NCBI GenBank assembly: GCA_050743145.1
Contig: JBOGDU010000150.1
Span: 1 to 5,791 of the forward strand
DNA length: 5,791 nucleotides
Direction of reading: 5' to 3'
Source: DASRTE01 sp050743145
GTDB lineage: Bacteria > Actinomycetota > Actinomycetes > Jiangellales > Jiangellaceae
Below, piece by piece: positions 1 to 5,161 of this stretch. The position numbers and the translations under genes were made by a program. The notes beneath the pieces are model-generated. The model was not told where the DNA came from. It saw only the letters and a program-made list of their open reading frames with translations, and did no database searches. Position 1 is the stretch's first letter. Every line of letters starts with the position of its first letter.

Positions 1-1045
1 GGCCGAGCGCCGCGCGCGTCAGGCCGCCACTGCGGACGCCGTCGCCCGCGGCGCAGCCGTGCTGCTCGACCGGCTCGAGCGGTCTCTCGAGCTGGCGGCG
101 GCCGAGCGGTCCGCGGTCGAGCAGGAGCGTGCCGCCGGGGAGGAAGAGCTGGCGCGGGTTCGCGAGCAGGTCCGCCGGTTGGCCGGCGACCTCGACGAGA
201 TCACCTCCACCGTGCACCGTGACGAGCTGGCCATGGCCGAACAACGGATGCGGGTCGAGCAGCTCGGGACCAAGGGCATGGACGAGCTGGGGATCGACCC
301 GGAGTCCCTCGTCGACGAGTACGGCCCGGGCCTGCCGGTCACCGTCACGGACCCGGAGGGCGAGGCAGTCACGGTCGGATACGTCCGCGACGACCAGCTC
401 AAGCGCGCCCGCGCAGCCGAGCGGGCGCTGGCGCTACTGGGTCGGGTCAACCCGCTGGCTCTGGAGGAGTTCGCCGCCCTGGAGGAGCGTCACGCCTTTC
501 TGGTCGAGCAGCTCGAGGACCTCAAGCGCACGCGCCGCGACCTGCTCGACATCGTCCGCGAGGTCGACGACCGGGTACAGCAGGTCTTCGCATCCGCCTA
601 CGAGGACACCGCCCGGGAGTTCGCGGCGGTCTTCCCGCGGCTGTTCCCCGGCGGCGAGGGCCGCCTGGTGCTCACCGAGCCCGACGACCTGCTCGCCACC
701 GGAATCGACGTGGAGGCCCGCCCGCCGGGCAAGAAGATCAAGCGCTTGTCGCTGCTCTCGGGTGGCGAGCGGGCGCTGGTCGCCGTCGCCTTCCTGATCG
801 CCTTGTTCAAGGCCAGGCCCAGCCCGTTCTACGTCCTCGACGAGGTCGAGGCGGCTCTGGACGAGGTCAACCTCGGCCGGCTGCTGGAGATCTACGAGGA
901 GCTCCGCGAGGTGAGTCAGCTCATCGTGATCACCCACCAGAAGCGGACGATGGAGGTGGCCGACGCGCTCTACGGCGTCTCGATGCGCGGCGACGGGGTC
1001 ACCGCCGTCATCAGCCAGCGAATCCGCGAGGCCGAGTCCGCCTGA
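1..1045 (+). CDS. smc: Chromosome segregation/condensation ATPase SMC, C-terminal part (5' end outside window)
   Basis: This is the C-terminal 347 residues of SMC, the coiled-coil ATPase that with ScpA/ScpB compacts and segregates the chromosome. The reading frame is open from base 2, so the gene starts upstream; the GTG at 59 is internal. Residues 1 to about 90 (window numbering) are charged and heptad-like, the end of the returning coiled coil. A second coil around 150-185 follows a conserved G-R-V-N-P-L-A-L-E-E segment. The ABC head half then shows the signature LSGGE at residues 252-256 (bases 755-769), Walker B FYVLDEVE at 276-283 (827-850) with catalytic Glu after Asp, a D-loop ALDE, and the switch His in ITHQ at 312. 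The protein ends with the usual short ISQRI segment and tail. Key head residues are intact and no frameshift is seen. Walker A lies in the missing N-terminal part. Family assignment is very secure. Confidence 0.96.
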   Translation, partial: AERRARQAATADAVARGAAVLLDRLERSLELAAAERSAVEQERAAGEEELARVREQVRRLAGDLDEITSTVHRDELAMAEQRMRVEQLGTKGMDELGIDPESLVDEYGPGLPVTVTDPEGEAVTVGYVRDDQLKRARAAERALALLGRVNPLALEEFAALEERHAFLVEQLEDLKRTRRDLLDIVREVDDRVQQVFASAYEDTAREFAAVFPRLFPGGEGRLVLTEPDDLLATGIDVEARPPGKKIKRLSLLSGGERALVAVAFLIALFKARPSPFYVLDEVEAALDEVNLGRLLEIYEELREVSQLIVITHQKRTMEVADALYGVSMRGDGVTAVISQRIREAESA

Positions 1046-1065
1046 CCTCACCCTCGCTGCGCCGT

Positions 1066-1147
1066 TGATCACGTTCACCACCCTGGCGGACCGTTCACCA
1101 GGCGCCGGACCCTGGTGAACCGTCCACGAGCATGGTTAACGTGATCA
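1066..1147. repeat. 82-bp imperfect palindrome (long hairpin) after smc
   Basis: The arms are 1066-1102 and 1111-1147, 37 bp each, with an 8-bp centre (1103-1110). Lining the left arm up with the reverse complement of the right gives 31 matches of 37. The outer 15 bp (1066-1080 with 1133-1147) and inner 15 bp (1088-1102 with 1111-1125) each have one mismatch; the other four mismatches lie in the 7-bp middle block. The core CGTTCACCA occurs at 1072 and 1092, and its near-complement at 1113 and 1133, so equivalent sites are 20 bp apart on each side. It starts 20 bp after the smc stop and ends 35 bp before the next gene. It could be an RNA hairpin ending smc transcription (no T-run follows), an operator array for the downstream gene, or a REP/MITE-like dispersed repeat. 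The structure is certain; its role is not. No target-site duplication was seen at its edges. Confidence 0.85.
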
Positions 1148-1182
1148 TTTGCAGAAGGCGACCAGGAGCTTGAGGAGGCGGC

Positions 1183-1695
1183 GTGGACGTGCGTGAGGTG
1201 TTGGTGGAGGCGTACGGCCGGATCGCCCAGATCGTGCGACGGGCCGCGGCAGGGTTGGGCGGCGACGGACTGGCCTTCCGACCTGATCGCGAGGCGAACT
1301 CGATCGCCTGGCTGGTCTGGCATCTGACCCGGATCCAGGACCACCACGTCTCGGAGATCGCCGGCCGGGAGCAGGCCTGGGTCGCGGACGGCTGGGCGGA
1401 GCGGTTCGGCCTGCCCTCGGATCCGCAGGACACCGGCTACGGCCACACCTCGGCGCAGGTCGCCGCGGTGCGGCCGGCGGGTCCGGATGTGCTCATCGGC
1501 TACCACGACGCCGTGGCGGCGCGGACCGCCGAGTACCTCGCCGGACTGGACGCTGATGAGCTCGAGCGGATCGTCGACCGCTCCTACGACCCGCCGGTGA
1601 GCGTCGGAGTACGGCTGGTGAGCGTGTTGAGCGACAACCTTCAGCACGCCGGCCAGGCAGGCTACCTGCGCGGCGTCGTCGATCGGCTGGCGTGA
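1183..1695 (+). CDS. DinB-superfamily (DUF664-like) metal-binding protein
   Basis: This 170-residue protein has the size and pattern of the DinB/DUF664 four-helix-bundle group, which includes mycothiol- or bacillithiol-dependent S-transferases and isomerases. Despite the name it is unrelated to DNA polymerase IV. The visible signature is the N-terminal N-S-I-A-W-L-V-W-H-L-T-R segment (His47), followed by His54/His55, and the C-terminal D-N-L-Q-H-A-G-Q-A-G-Y-L-R-G helix (His155). These fit the usual three-histidine metal site. No signal peptide or membrane segment is visible, so it is presumably cytosolic. The GTG start follows AGGAGG at 1173-1178 with a 4-base gap; the GTG at 1189, two codons later, has a more usual 10-base gap and is a real alternative. 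It stands alone between the 82-bp palindrome and a convergent operon, so context gives no substrate. Thiol-dependent detoxification is a family-level guess only. Confidence 0.85.
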   Translation: MDVREVLVEAYGRIAQIVRRAAAGLGGDGLAFRPDREANSIAWLVWHLTRIQDHHVSEIAGREQAWVADGWAERFGLPSDPQDTGYGHTSAQVAAVRPAGPDVLIGYHDAVAARTAEYLAGLDADELERIVDRSYDPPVSVGVRLVSVLSDNLQHAGQAGYLRGVVDRLA

Positions 1696-1697
1696 CC

Positions 1698-1713
1698 TCG
1701 GCCGCTCGGCCGG
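1698..1713. terminator. Short GC-rich hairpin between convergent genes, possible bidirectional terminator
   Basis: CGGCC at 1699-1703 pairs with GGCCG at 1708-1712 around a GCTC loop, and a T-G wobble at 1698/1713 can extend the stem. It fills most of the 22-bp gap between the DinB-family stop (1695) and the GH4 stop (1718), where transcripts from both sides must end. There is no T-run on either strand and the stem is only 5-6 bp, so this is a weak candidate resting mainly on position. Confidence 0.3.
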
Positions 1714-1717
1714 AACC

Positions 1718-3061
1718 TCAGCGCAGCACGGCGGACAGCTCGGGCACCGCGCGCACGTACCCGTCGAGCAGTGTGCGCGCGACCTCCACCGAGTCGACCA
1801 TCGGGTGCATCGCGAAGGCGCGCAGCGCACCCTCACGCGATCCGTCCAGCGCGGCCGCGATCGTCTCGCGCTCGACGGCCTTCATCGTCTGCATGAGTCC
1901 CAGCTGGTGTTCCTCGACCGGGCCGGCGGCGATCGGGTGGGCGCCGTTGCCGTCGACCAGGCAGGGCACCTCGACCACCGCGAGCGCGTCCAACCCGGGC
2001 ACCGCCCCCCGGTTGCGGACGTCGAGGATGTGCAGGGACCGTTCGTCGCGGGCGATCGCGGCCATGATCGCGAAGGCGACCCGTTCGTACCCGCCGCCGT
2101 CGACGTCGTCCTGGTCGCGCACGTCGGCCATGCCGTCGGGACGGCTCTCGGCCATGTACGAGGCGTCGCGCTCGTGCCGCACGCGTCGCCACTCGGCCAG
2201 CGCGTCGGACGGGTCGGCGCCGACGGTGTCGTAGAACCTCTGCTGCTGCGCGTGCAGGAACCCGCCGCGGGTCTGCCCGTCATGGCCGATCGCCTGGACG
2301 GCTTCGCGATGGAAGTACCAGTACCACAGGTACTCGTTGGGAATCGCGCCCAGCGCGCGCAGCCAGTCGCCGCCGAACAGGCGACCCTCCTCGAACGAGT
2401 TCAGCAGCGCGTCGTCGGCGAGCAGACGGGGTAGCTCGTCGTGGCCGCGCACGTGGACCGACCGCAGCCAGCCCATGTGGTTGAGGCCCACGTAGTCGAA
2501 CCACGCGTGCTCGGGCGCGACGCCGAGCGCGCGTGCGGCGCGCCGGCACATCCCGATCGGGGAGTCGCAGATGCCGATGACGCGGTCGCCGAGCACGCGC
2601 GACATCGCCTCGGTCACCAGGCCGGCCGGGTTGGTGAAGTTGATGACCCACGCCTGCGGTGCGACCGCGCGCACGCGCTCGGCGATGCGCATCGCCACGG
2701 GCACCGTTCGCAGCCCGTAGGCGACGCCGCCGGGTCCGGTCGTCTCCTGCCCGAGGATCCCCAGCCCGAGTGCCACCCGTTCGTCGGCGACCCTTCCGGC
2801 GAGCCCGCCGACCCGCACGGCGGAGAACACGAAGTCGGTGTCGCGGACCGCGTCGTCGAGATCGGTCGTCGCGGTCACCTTCGGCGGCGCGAGTGCGGTG
2901 GCGGCCATCTGGTGCAGAACCTCGGTGATGACCGCCAGCCGGCCGGGGTCGACGTCGTGGAGCACGACATCGTCGACGCGGGGATTGACCGACTCGTCGA
3001 GTAGCGCGCCATAGACGAGCGGTACCCGAAAGCCGCCACCGCCGACGACCGTGAGCCTCAT
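1718..3061 (-). CDS. Glycoside hydrolase family 4, probable 6-phospho-beta-glucosidase type
   Basis: A 447-residue cytosolic GH4 enzyme, the usual length for the family. GH4 enzymes cleave glycosidic bonds through NAD+-dependent oxidation at C3 and elimination, with a divalent metal. Visible landmarks are the N-terminal Rossmann strand and loop (VVGGGG, residues 5-10) with an acidic strand end near D36, NFTNP at 141-145, the metal-ligand Cys165 in ICDSPIG, the second ligand His195 in GLNHMGW, and an aromatic block EYLWYWY (243-249) followed by HRE, where the family's catalytic tyrosine is expected. Cys followed by D-S-P-I-G, and the late V-P-C-L-V-D segment (366-370), resemble the 6-phospho-beta-glucosidase branch (LicH/BglT-like) more than the alpha-glucosidase/galactosidase branches. 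The frame stays open far upstream, but ATG 3061 is the start: it begins exactly at the Rossmann strand, has a very strong ribosome site, and overlaps the deoR stop by ATGA. Family is secure; substrate is inferred and unproven. Confidence 0.92.
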   Translation of the reverse strand: MRLTVVGGGGFRVPLVYGALLDESVNPRVDDVVLHDVDPGRLAVITEVLHQMAATALAPPKVTATTDLDDAVRDTDFVFSAVRVGGLAGRVADERVALGLGILGQETTGPGGVAYGLRTVPVAMRIAERVRAVAPQAWVINFTNPAGLVTEAMSRVLGDRVIGICDSPIGMCRRAARALGVAPEHAWFDYVGLNHMGWLRSVHVRGHDELPRLLADDALLNSFEEGRLFGGDWLRALGAIPNEYLWYWYFHREAVQAIGHDGQTRGGFLHAQQQRFYDTVGADPSDALAEWRRVRHERDASYMAESRPDGMADVRDQDDVDGGGYERVAFAIMAAIARDERSLHILDVRNRGAVPGLDALAVVEVPCLVDGNGAHPIAAGPVEEHQLGLMQTMKAVERETIAAALDGSREGALRAFAMHPMVDSVEVARTLLDGYVRAVPELSAVLR

Positions 3062-3810
3062 CCCGCGATCACCTCCACGCCGGCGTCGCGGAACGACTTC
3101 ATCGTGGCGGGTTCGGCGTCGGAGTCGGTCACCACCGTGTGCAGGCTTTCGGGCCCGCACACGCGGGCGAGGCCTGTGCCGGGGAACTTTGAGCGGTCGG
3201 CCAGCAGAACCGTACGATCGGCCGCGCGAAGCATGGCGCGCTTGACCGGCACCTCCACGGTCGTCGTGTCCATGACCGAACCGTCGGTGCGGACCCCGCT
3301 GGTGCCGAGGAAGAGCAGGTCGGCATTGACCTGCGTCAGGGCTTCCTCGGTCAGGAAGCCGACCATCGAACGGTAGTTGCGGCGGACCTGGCCGCCGAGG
3401 AGGACGAGTTCGATCTCCTCGTCGTCGATGAGCTCTTCGTACACAGCGAGGTTGCTGGTCACCACCGTGAGCCGCCGCCCGTGCAGGTGCGCGACAACCC
3501 GGTGGACCGAGGTGCCGATGTCGCACAGGACCACGGCGCCGTCGGGCACGAGGGCGGCGGCACGTCGGGCGATCCGGTCCTTGGACTCCGGGTGGGTCAC
3601 CGCGACGTCGGCGAAGGACGGCTCGGTGGCCTCGCCGAGCAGCGCACCGCCGTGGACGCGTTGGAGCCGGCCGTCGCGGTCGAGCAACGAGATGTCGCGA
3701 CGGACCGTCGCCGGGCTGACACCCAGCCGTTCGGCCACGGATGCGGCGGCCAGCGCACCCTCCGCACGGAGCATCCGGAGGATCTCCTGACGCCGCTGTT
3801 CCGCGAGCAT
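3058..3810 (-). CDS. DeoR-family transcriptional repressor of the sugar locus
   Basis: A 250-residue DeoR/GlpR-type regulator of normal length. From ATG 3810, residues 2-54 form the winged helix-turn-helix: the recognition helix is V-S-P-A-T-V-R-R-D-I-S-L-L (31-43), followed by the wing D-G-R-L-Q-R-V-H-G-G-A. Residues from about 70 form the DeoRC sensor domain, related to ribose-5-phosphate isomerase, with CDIGTS (96-101), VTSN (117-120), LGGQVR (138-143), FLGTSG (167-172) and LLADRSKF (202-209). Members usually repress sugar genes and are released by a phosphorylated sugar. ATG 3810 is preferred because M-L-A-E-Q-R-R-Q-E-I-L is the typical family opening and AGGG sits 8 bases upstream; GTG 3819 would add three residues but has no ribosome site. 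It is the first gene of an operon with GH4 and divergent from the kinase. The palindrome at 3835-3852 suggests autorepression. Confidence 0.93.
   Translation of the reverse strand: MLAEQRRQEILRMLRAEGALAAASVAERLGVSPATVRRDISLLDRDGRLQRVHGGALLGEATEPSFADVAVTHPESKDRIARRAAALVPDGAVVLCDIGTSVHRVVAHLHGRRLTVVTSNLAVYEELIDDEEIELVLLGGQVRRNYRSMVGFLTEEALTQVNADLLFLGTSGVRTDGSVMDTTTVEVPVKRAMLRAADRTVLLADRSKFPGTGLARVCGPESLHTVVTDSDAEPATMKSFRDAGVEVIAG
3067..3076 (-). promoter_or_regulatory. Extended Shine-Dalgarno site for the GH4 gene, inside deoR
   Basis: Read on the minus strand this is GGAGGTGATC, a perfect 10-base complement to the conserved 3' end of bacterial 16S rRNA. It ends five bases before the GH4 ATG, with ten bases between the GGAGGT core and that ATG. 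It lies within the last codons of deoR. With the ATGA overlap it fixes the GH4 start and points to strong translation coupled to the repressor gene. Confidence 0.8.
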
Positions 3811-3827
3811 GGCCGTCACCCTAGCAC

Positions 3828-3859
3828 TCAGAAACGCTCATACGAATGAGCGAAACTGA
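3828..3859. promoter_or_regulatory. Palindromic operator candidate in the divergent control region
   Basis: CGCTCAT (3835-3841) and ATGAGCG (3846-3852) are perfect inverted arms around ACGA. The symmetry resumes further out: TCAG at 3828-3831 mirrors CTGA at 3856-3859, with an unpaired AAA block on each side. GAAAC also repeats directly at 3831 and 3852, 21 bp apart. The core lies 25 bp upstream of the deoR ATG and about 120 bp upstream of the kinase start, a natural place for the DeoR repressor to control its own operon. A weak minus-strand -10 (TAGGGT, 3823 to 3818) lies just downstream of the core, so a bound repressor would cover its -35 zone. That DeoR binds here is inferred from position and symmetry. 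Confidence 0.6.
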
Positions 3860-3905
3860 CTTGCACCCGCGTCTCTATGACCCGGAACTCGCCATGTCGG
3901 GAGGC

Positions 3906-3935
3906 TCGACAGGGCGCTATCTGGTCAACTATGTT
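3906..3935 (+). promoter_or_regulatory. Possible sigma-70-type promoter for the PfkB kinase gene
   Basis: TCGACA at 3906-3911 matches the TTGACA -35 consensus at five of six bases. TATGTT at 3930-3935 matches TATAAT at four of six, with an 18-bp spacer. Transcription would begin near 3942, about 33 bases before the GTG start. The fit is moderate, and actinobacterial promoters are often poorly conserved at -35, so this is only a candidate. Confidence 0.35.
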
Positions 3936-3954
3936 CAGGACCGCTCAGGATCGC
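3935..3954. repeat. Tandem 10-bp direct repeat at the expected kinase transcript start
   Basis: TCAGGACCGC (3935-3944) is followed immediately by TCAGGATCGC (3945-3954), nine of ten bases identical. The period is about one DNA helical turn, and the pair begins at the last base of the candidate -10. It could be a second operator of the direct-repeat kind used by some DeoR-family proteins, or chance. It contains the TCAG seen at the outer edge of the palindrome at 3828. Confidence 0.45.
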
Positions 3955-3959
3955 CAAGC

Positions 3960-3967
3960 GGAGGAGG
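3960..3967 (+). promoter_or_regulatory. Ribosome binding site that fixes the kinase start
   Basis: GGAGGAGG lies 7 bases before GTG 3975. This is the only strong Shine-Dalgarno sequence near any in-frame start of the kinase. The longer frame back to ATG 3846 has none: its ATG falls inside the palindrome and it would remove nearly all of the divergent control region. Confidence 0.7.
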
Positions 3968-3974
3968 GGCACCG

Positions 3975-5102
3975 GTGGCGGCACCGGGTCAGGGTGAGGC
4001 CAGGAGCCGGCCGGCGGTGGCCGGCACGGCGGACCGGACGCTGGGCCACGACCCGCTGGCAGGCTCCCGCGGGCGCAGGTCTCCGACGGTGGACGTGCTC
4101 TGCGCCGGTACGGTGTTCCTCGACATCATCTTCACCGGGCTGCCCACGCCGCCGGAGGTCGGTACGGAGGTGTGGGCCGAGGGGATGGGCTCGTGCCCCG
4201 GAGGTGTGGCCAACATCGCCGTGGCGCTGAGTCGGCTGGGCCTGCGCACCGCGCTCGCCGCCCCATTCGGCGCCGACGTGTACGGCGACTTCTGCTGGCA
4301 GTTGCTCGACGAGCAGGAAGGCATCGACCTGTCGGCGTCGCGACGTTTTCCCGGCTGGCACTCTCCGGTGACGATCTCCATGGCTTACGCGCGGGATCGA
4401 GCCATGGTGACCCACGGGCATCCGCCGCCGGTGCCGTTCGACGACTTCGTCGGAATACCGCCGCCCTGCCGTGCCGTGGTCACCTCGCTCGGCAACGAGC
4501 CGGCCGAGTGGCCGCTGCTGGCGCGCCGGGACGGCGCGATGGTCTTCGCCGACGTCGGCTGGGACCCGTCGCAGGCATGGGCGGCGGAGACGCTGCGACA
4601 ACTCGACGACGTCGACGCCTTCCTCCCCAACGCGGTCGAGGCGATGGCCTACACGCAGACCGACAGCCCGGAGGCCGCGCTCACAGCGCTGGCCGAACGG
4701 GTGTCGTTGGCCGTCGTGACGATGGGTGCCGCCGGTGCGATCGCCACCGATGCCGGAACGGGCGAGACGGCACGAGTGCCCGCTCTGGCCACGGACAGCC
4801 TCGATCCGACCGGGGCAGGCGACGTGTTCGTCGCCGCCTTCGTCACCGGCAGCCTGGCCGGATGGCCGCTGGAGATGCGACTGCGATTCGCCGCCCTGTG
4901 CGCAGGGCTGTCGGTGCGGCACTTCGGCGGGTCCCAGTCCGCGCCGGGCTGGGCCGACCTGGTCACCTGGTGGGCGGGCGTGAAGGACGAGGACGACGAG
5001 CTCACCGCCACGTACGGATTCCTGACCGACGTCATGCCCGAGGGGGCGCCGAAGTCGGTGAGCAGGGCAACAGCGACCATCGGGCTGCGGACTGGACGCT
5101 GA
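3975..5102 (+). CDS. PfkB-family carbohydrate kinase
   Basis: A ribokinase/PfkB-fold sugar kinase, 375 residues from GTG 3975. The domain begins at V39 (V-D-V-L-C-A-G-T-V-F-L-D). The N-terminal PfkB signature is G-S-C-P-G-G-V-A-N-I-A at 72-82, and the C-terminal signature D-P-T-G-A-G-D at 277-283 has Asp283 as the expected catalytic base and G-A-G as the anion hole. A substrate-lid region lies near residues 80-150. Two oddities flank the domain: about 38 low-complexity N-terminal residues and about 42 residues after the usual end (after W333). GTG 4089 would remove the N-terminal extension but lacks a ribosome site. The gene diverges from the deoR-GH4 operon and is followed 59 bp later by a sugar-binding lipoprotein, so it probably acts on the imported sugar or its hydrolysis product. 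The phosphate acceptor cannot be read from sequence; fructose-, ribose-, KDG- or disaccharide-type substrates are all possible. Confidence 0.88.
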   Translation: MAAPGQGEARSRPAVAGTADRTLGHDPLAGSRGRRSPTVDVLCAGTVFLDIIFTGLPTPPEVGTEVWAEGMGSCPGGVANIAVALSRLGLRTALAAPFGADVYGDFCWQLLDEQEGIDLSASRRFPGWHSPVTISMAYARDRAMVTHGHPPPVPFDDFVGIPPPCRAVVTSLGNEPAEWPLLARRDGAMVFADVGWDPSQAWAAETLRQLDDVDAFLPNAVEAMAYTQTDSPEAALTALAERVSLAVVTMGAAGAIATDAGTGETARVPALATDSLDPTGAGDVFVAAFVTGSLAGWPLEMRLRFAALCAGLSVRHFGGSQSAPGWADLVTWWAGVKDEDDELTATYGFLTDVMPEGAPKSVSRATATIGLRTGR

Positions 5103-5161
5103 GACCGCGACGAACGTCAACGGCCCACCGGCCGCACCGACATCGACACGAGGAGGATCAC

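Noticed and set aside
59..61. GTG as a start for the first gene
   Set aside because: The SMC frame is open to the window edge and the coiled coil continues upstream, so this GTG is an internal valine codon.
434..1081. A 215-codon minus-strand frame opposite smc
   Set aside because: It is the antisense reading of the SMC head region, has no motif of its own, and its start falls in the palindrome.
1075..1836. A 253-codon minus-strand frame opposite the DinB-family gene
   Set aside because: It crosses the palindrome, the DinB-family gene and the GH4 3' end without any family-like segment, and is best explained as a shadow.
1718..3526. A 602-codon open frame on the minus strand covering GH4 and much of the repressor gene
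   Set aside because: Only the part from ATG 3061 has GH4 sequence. Upstream of it the frame is an out-of-frame reading of deoR, Arg/Pro/Gly-rich and without family features.
5121..5134. Small hairpin CGGCC-CACC-GGCCG between the kinase and lipoprotein genes
   Set aside because: A 5-bp GC stem without a T-run is common by chance here, and the 59-bp gap with the next ribosome site suggests readthrough rather than termination.
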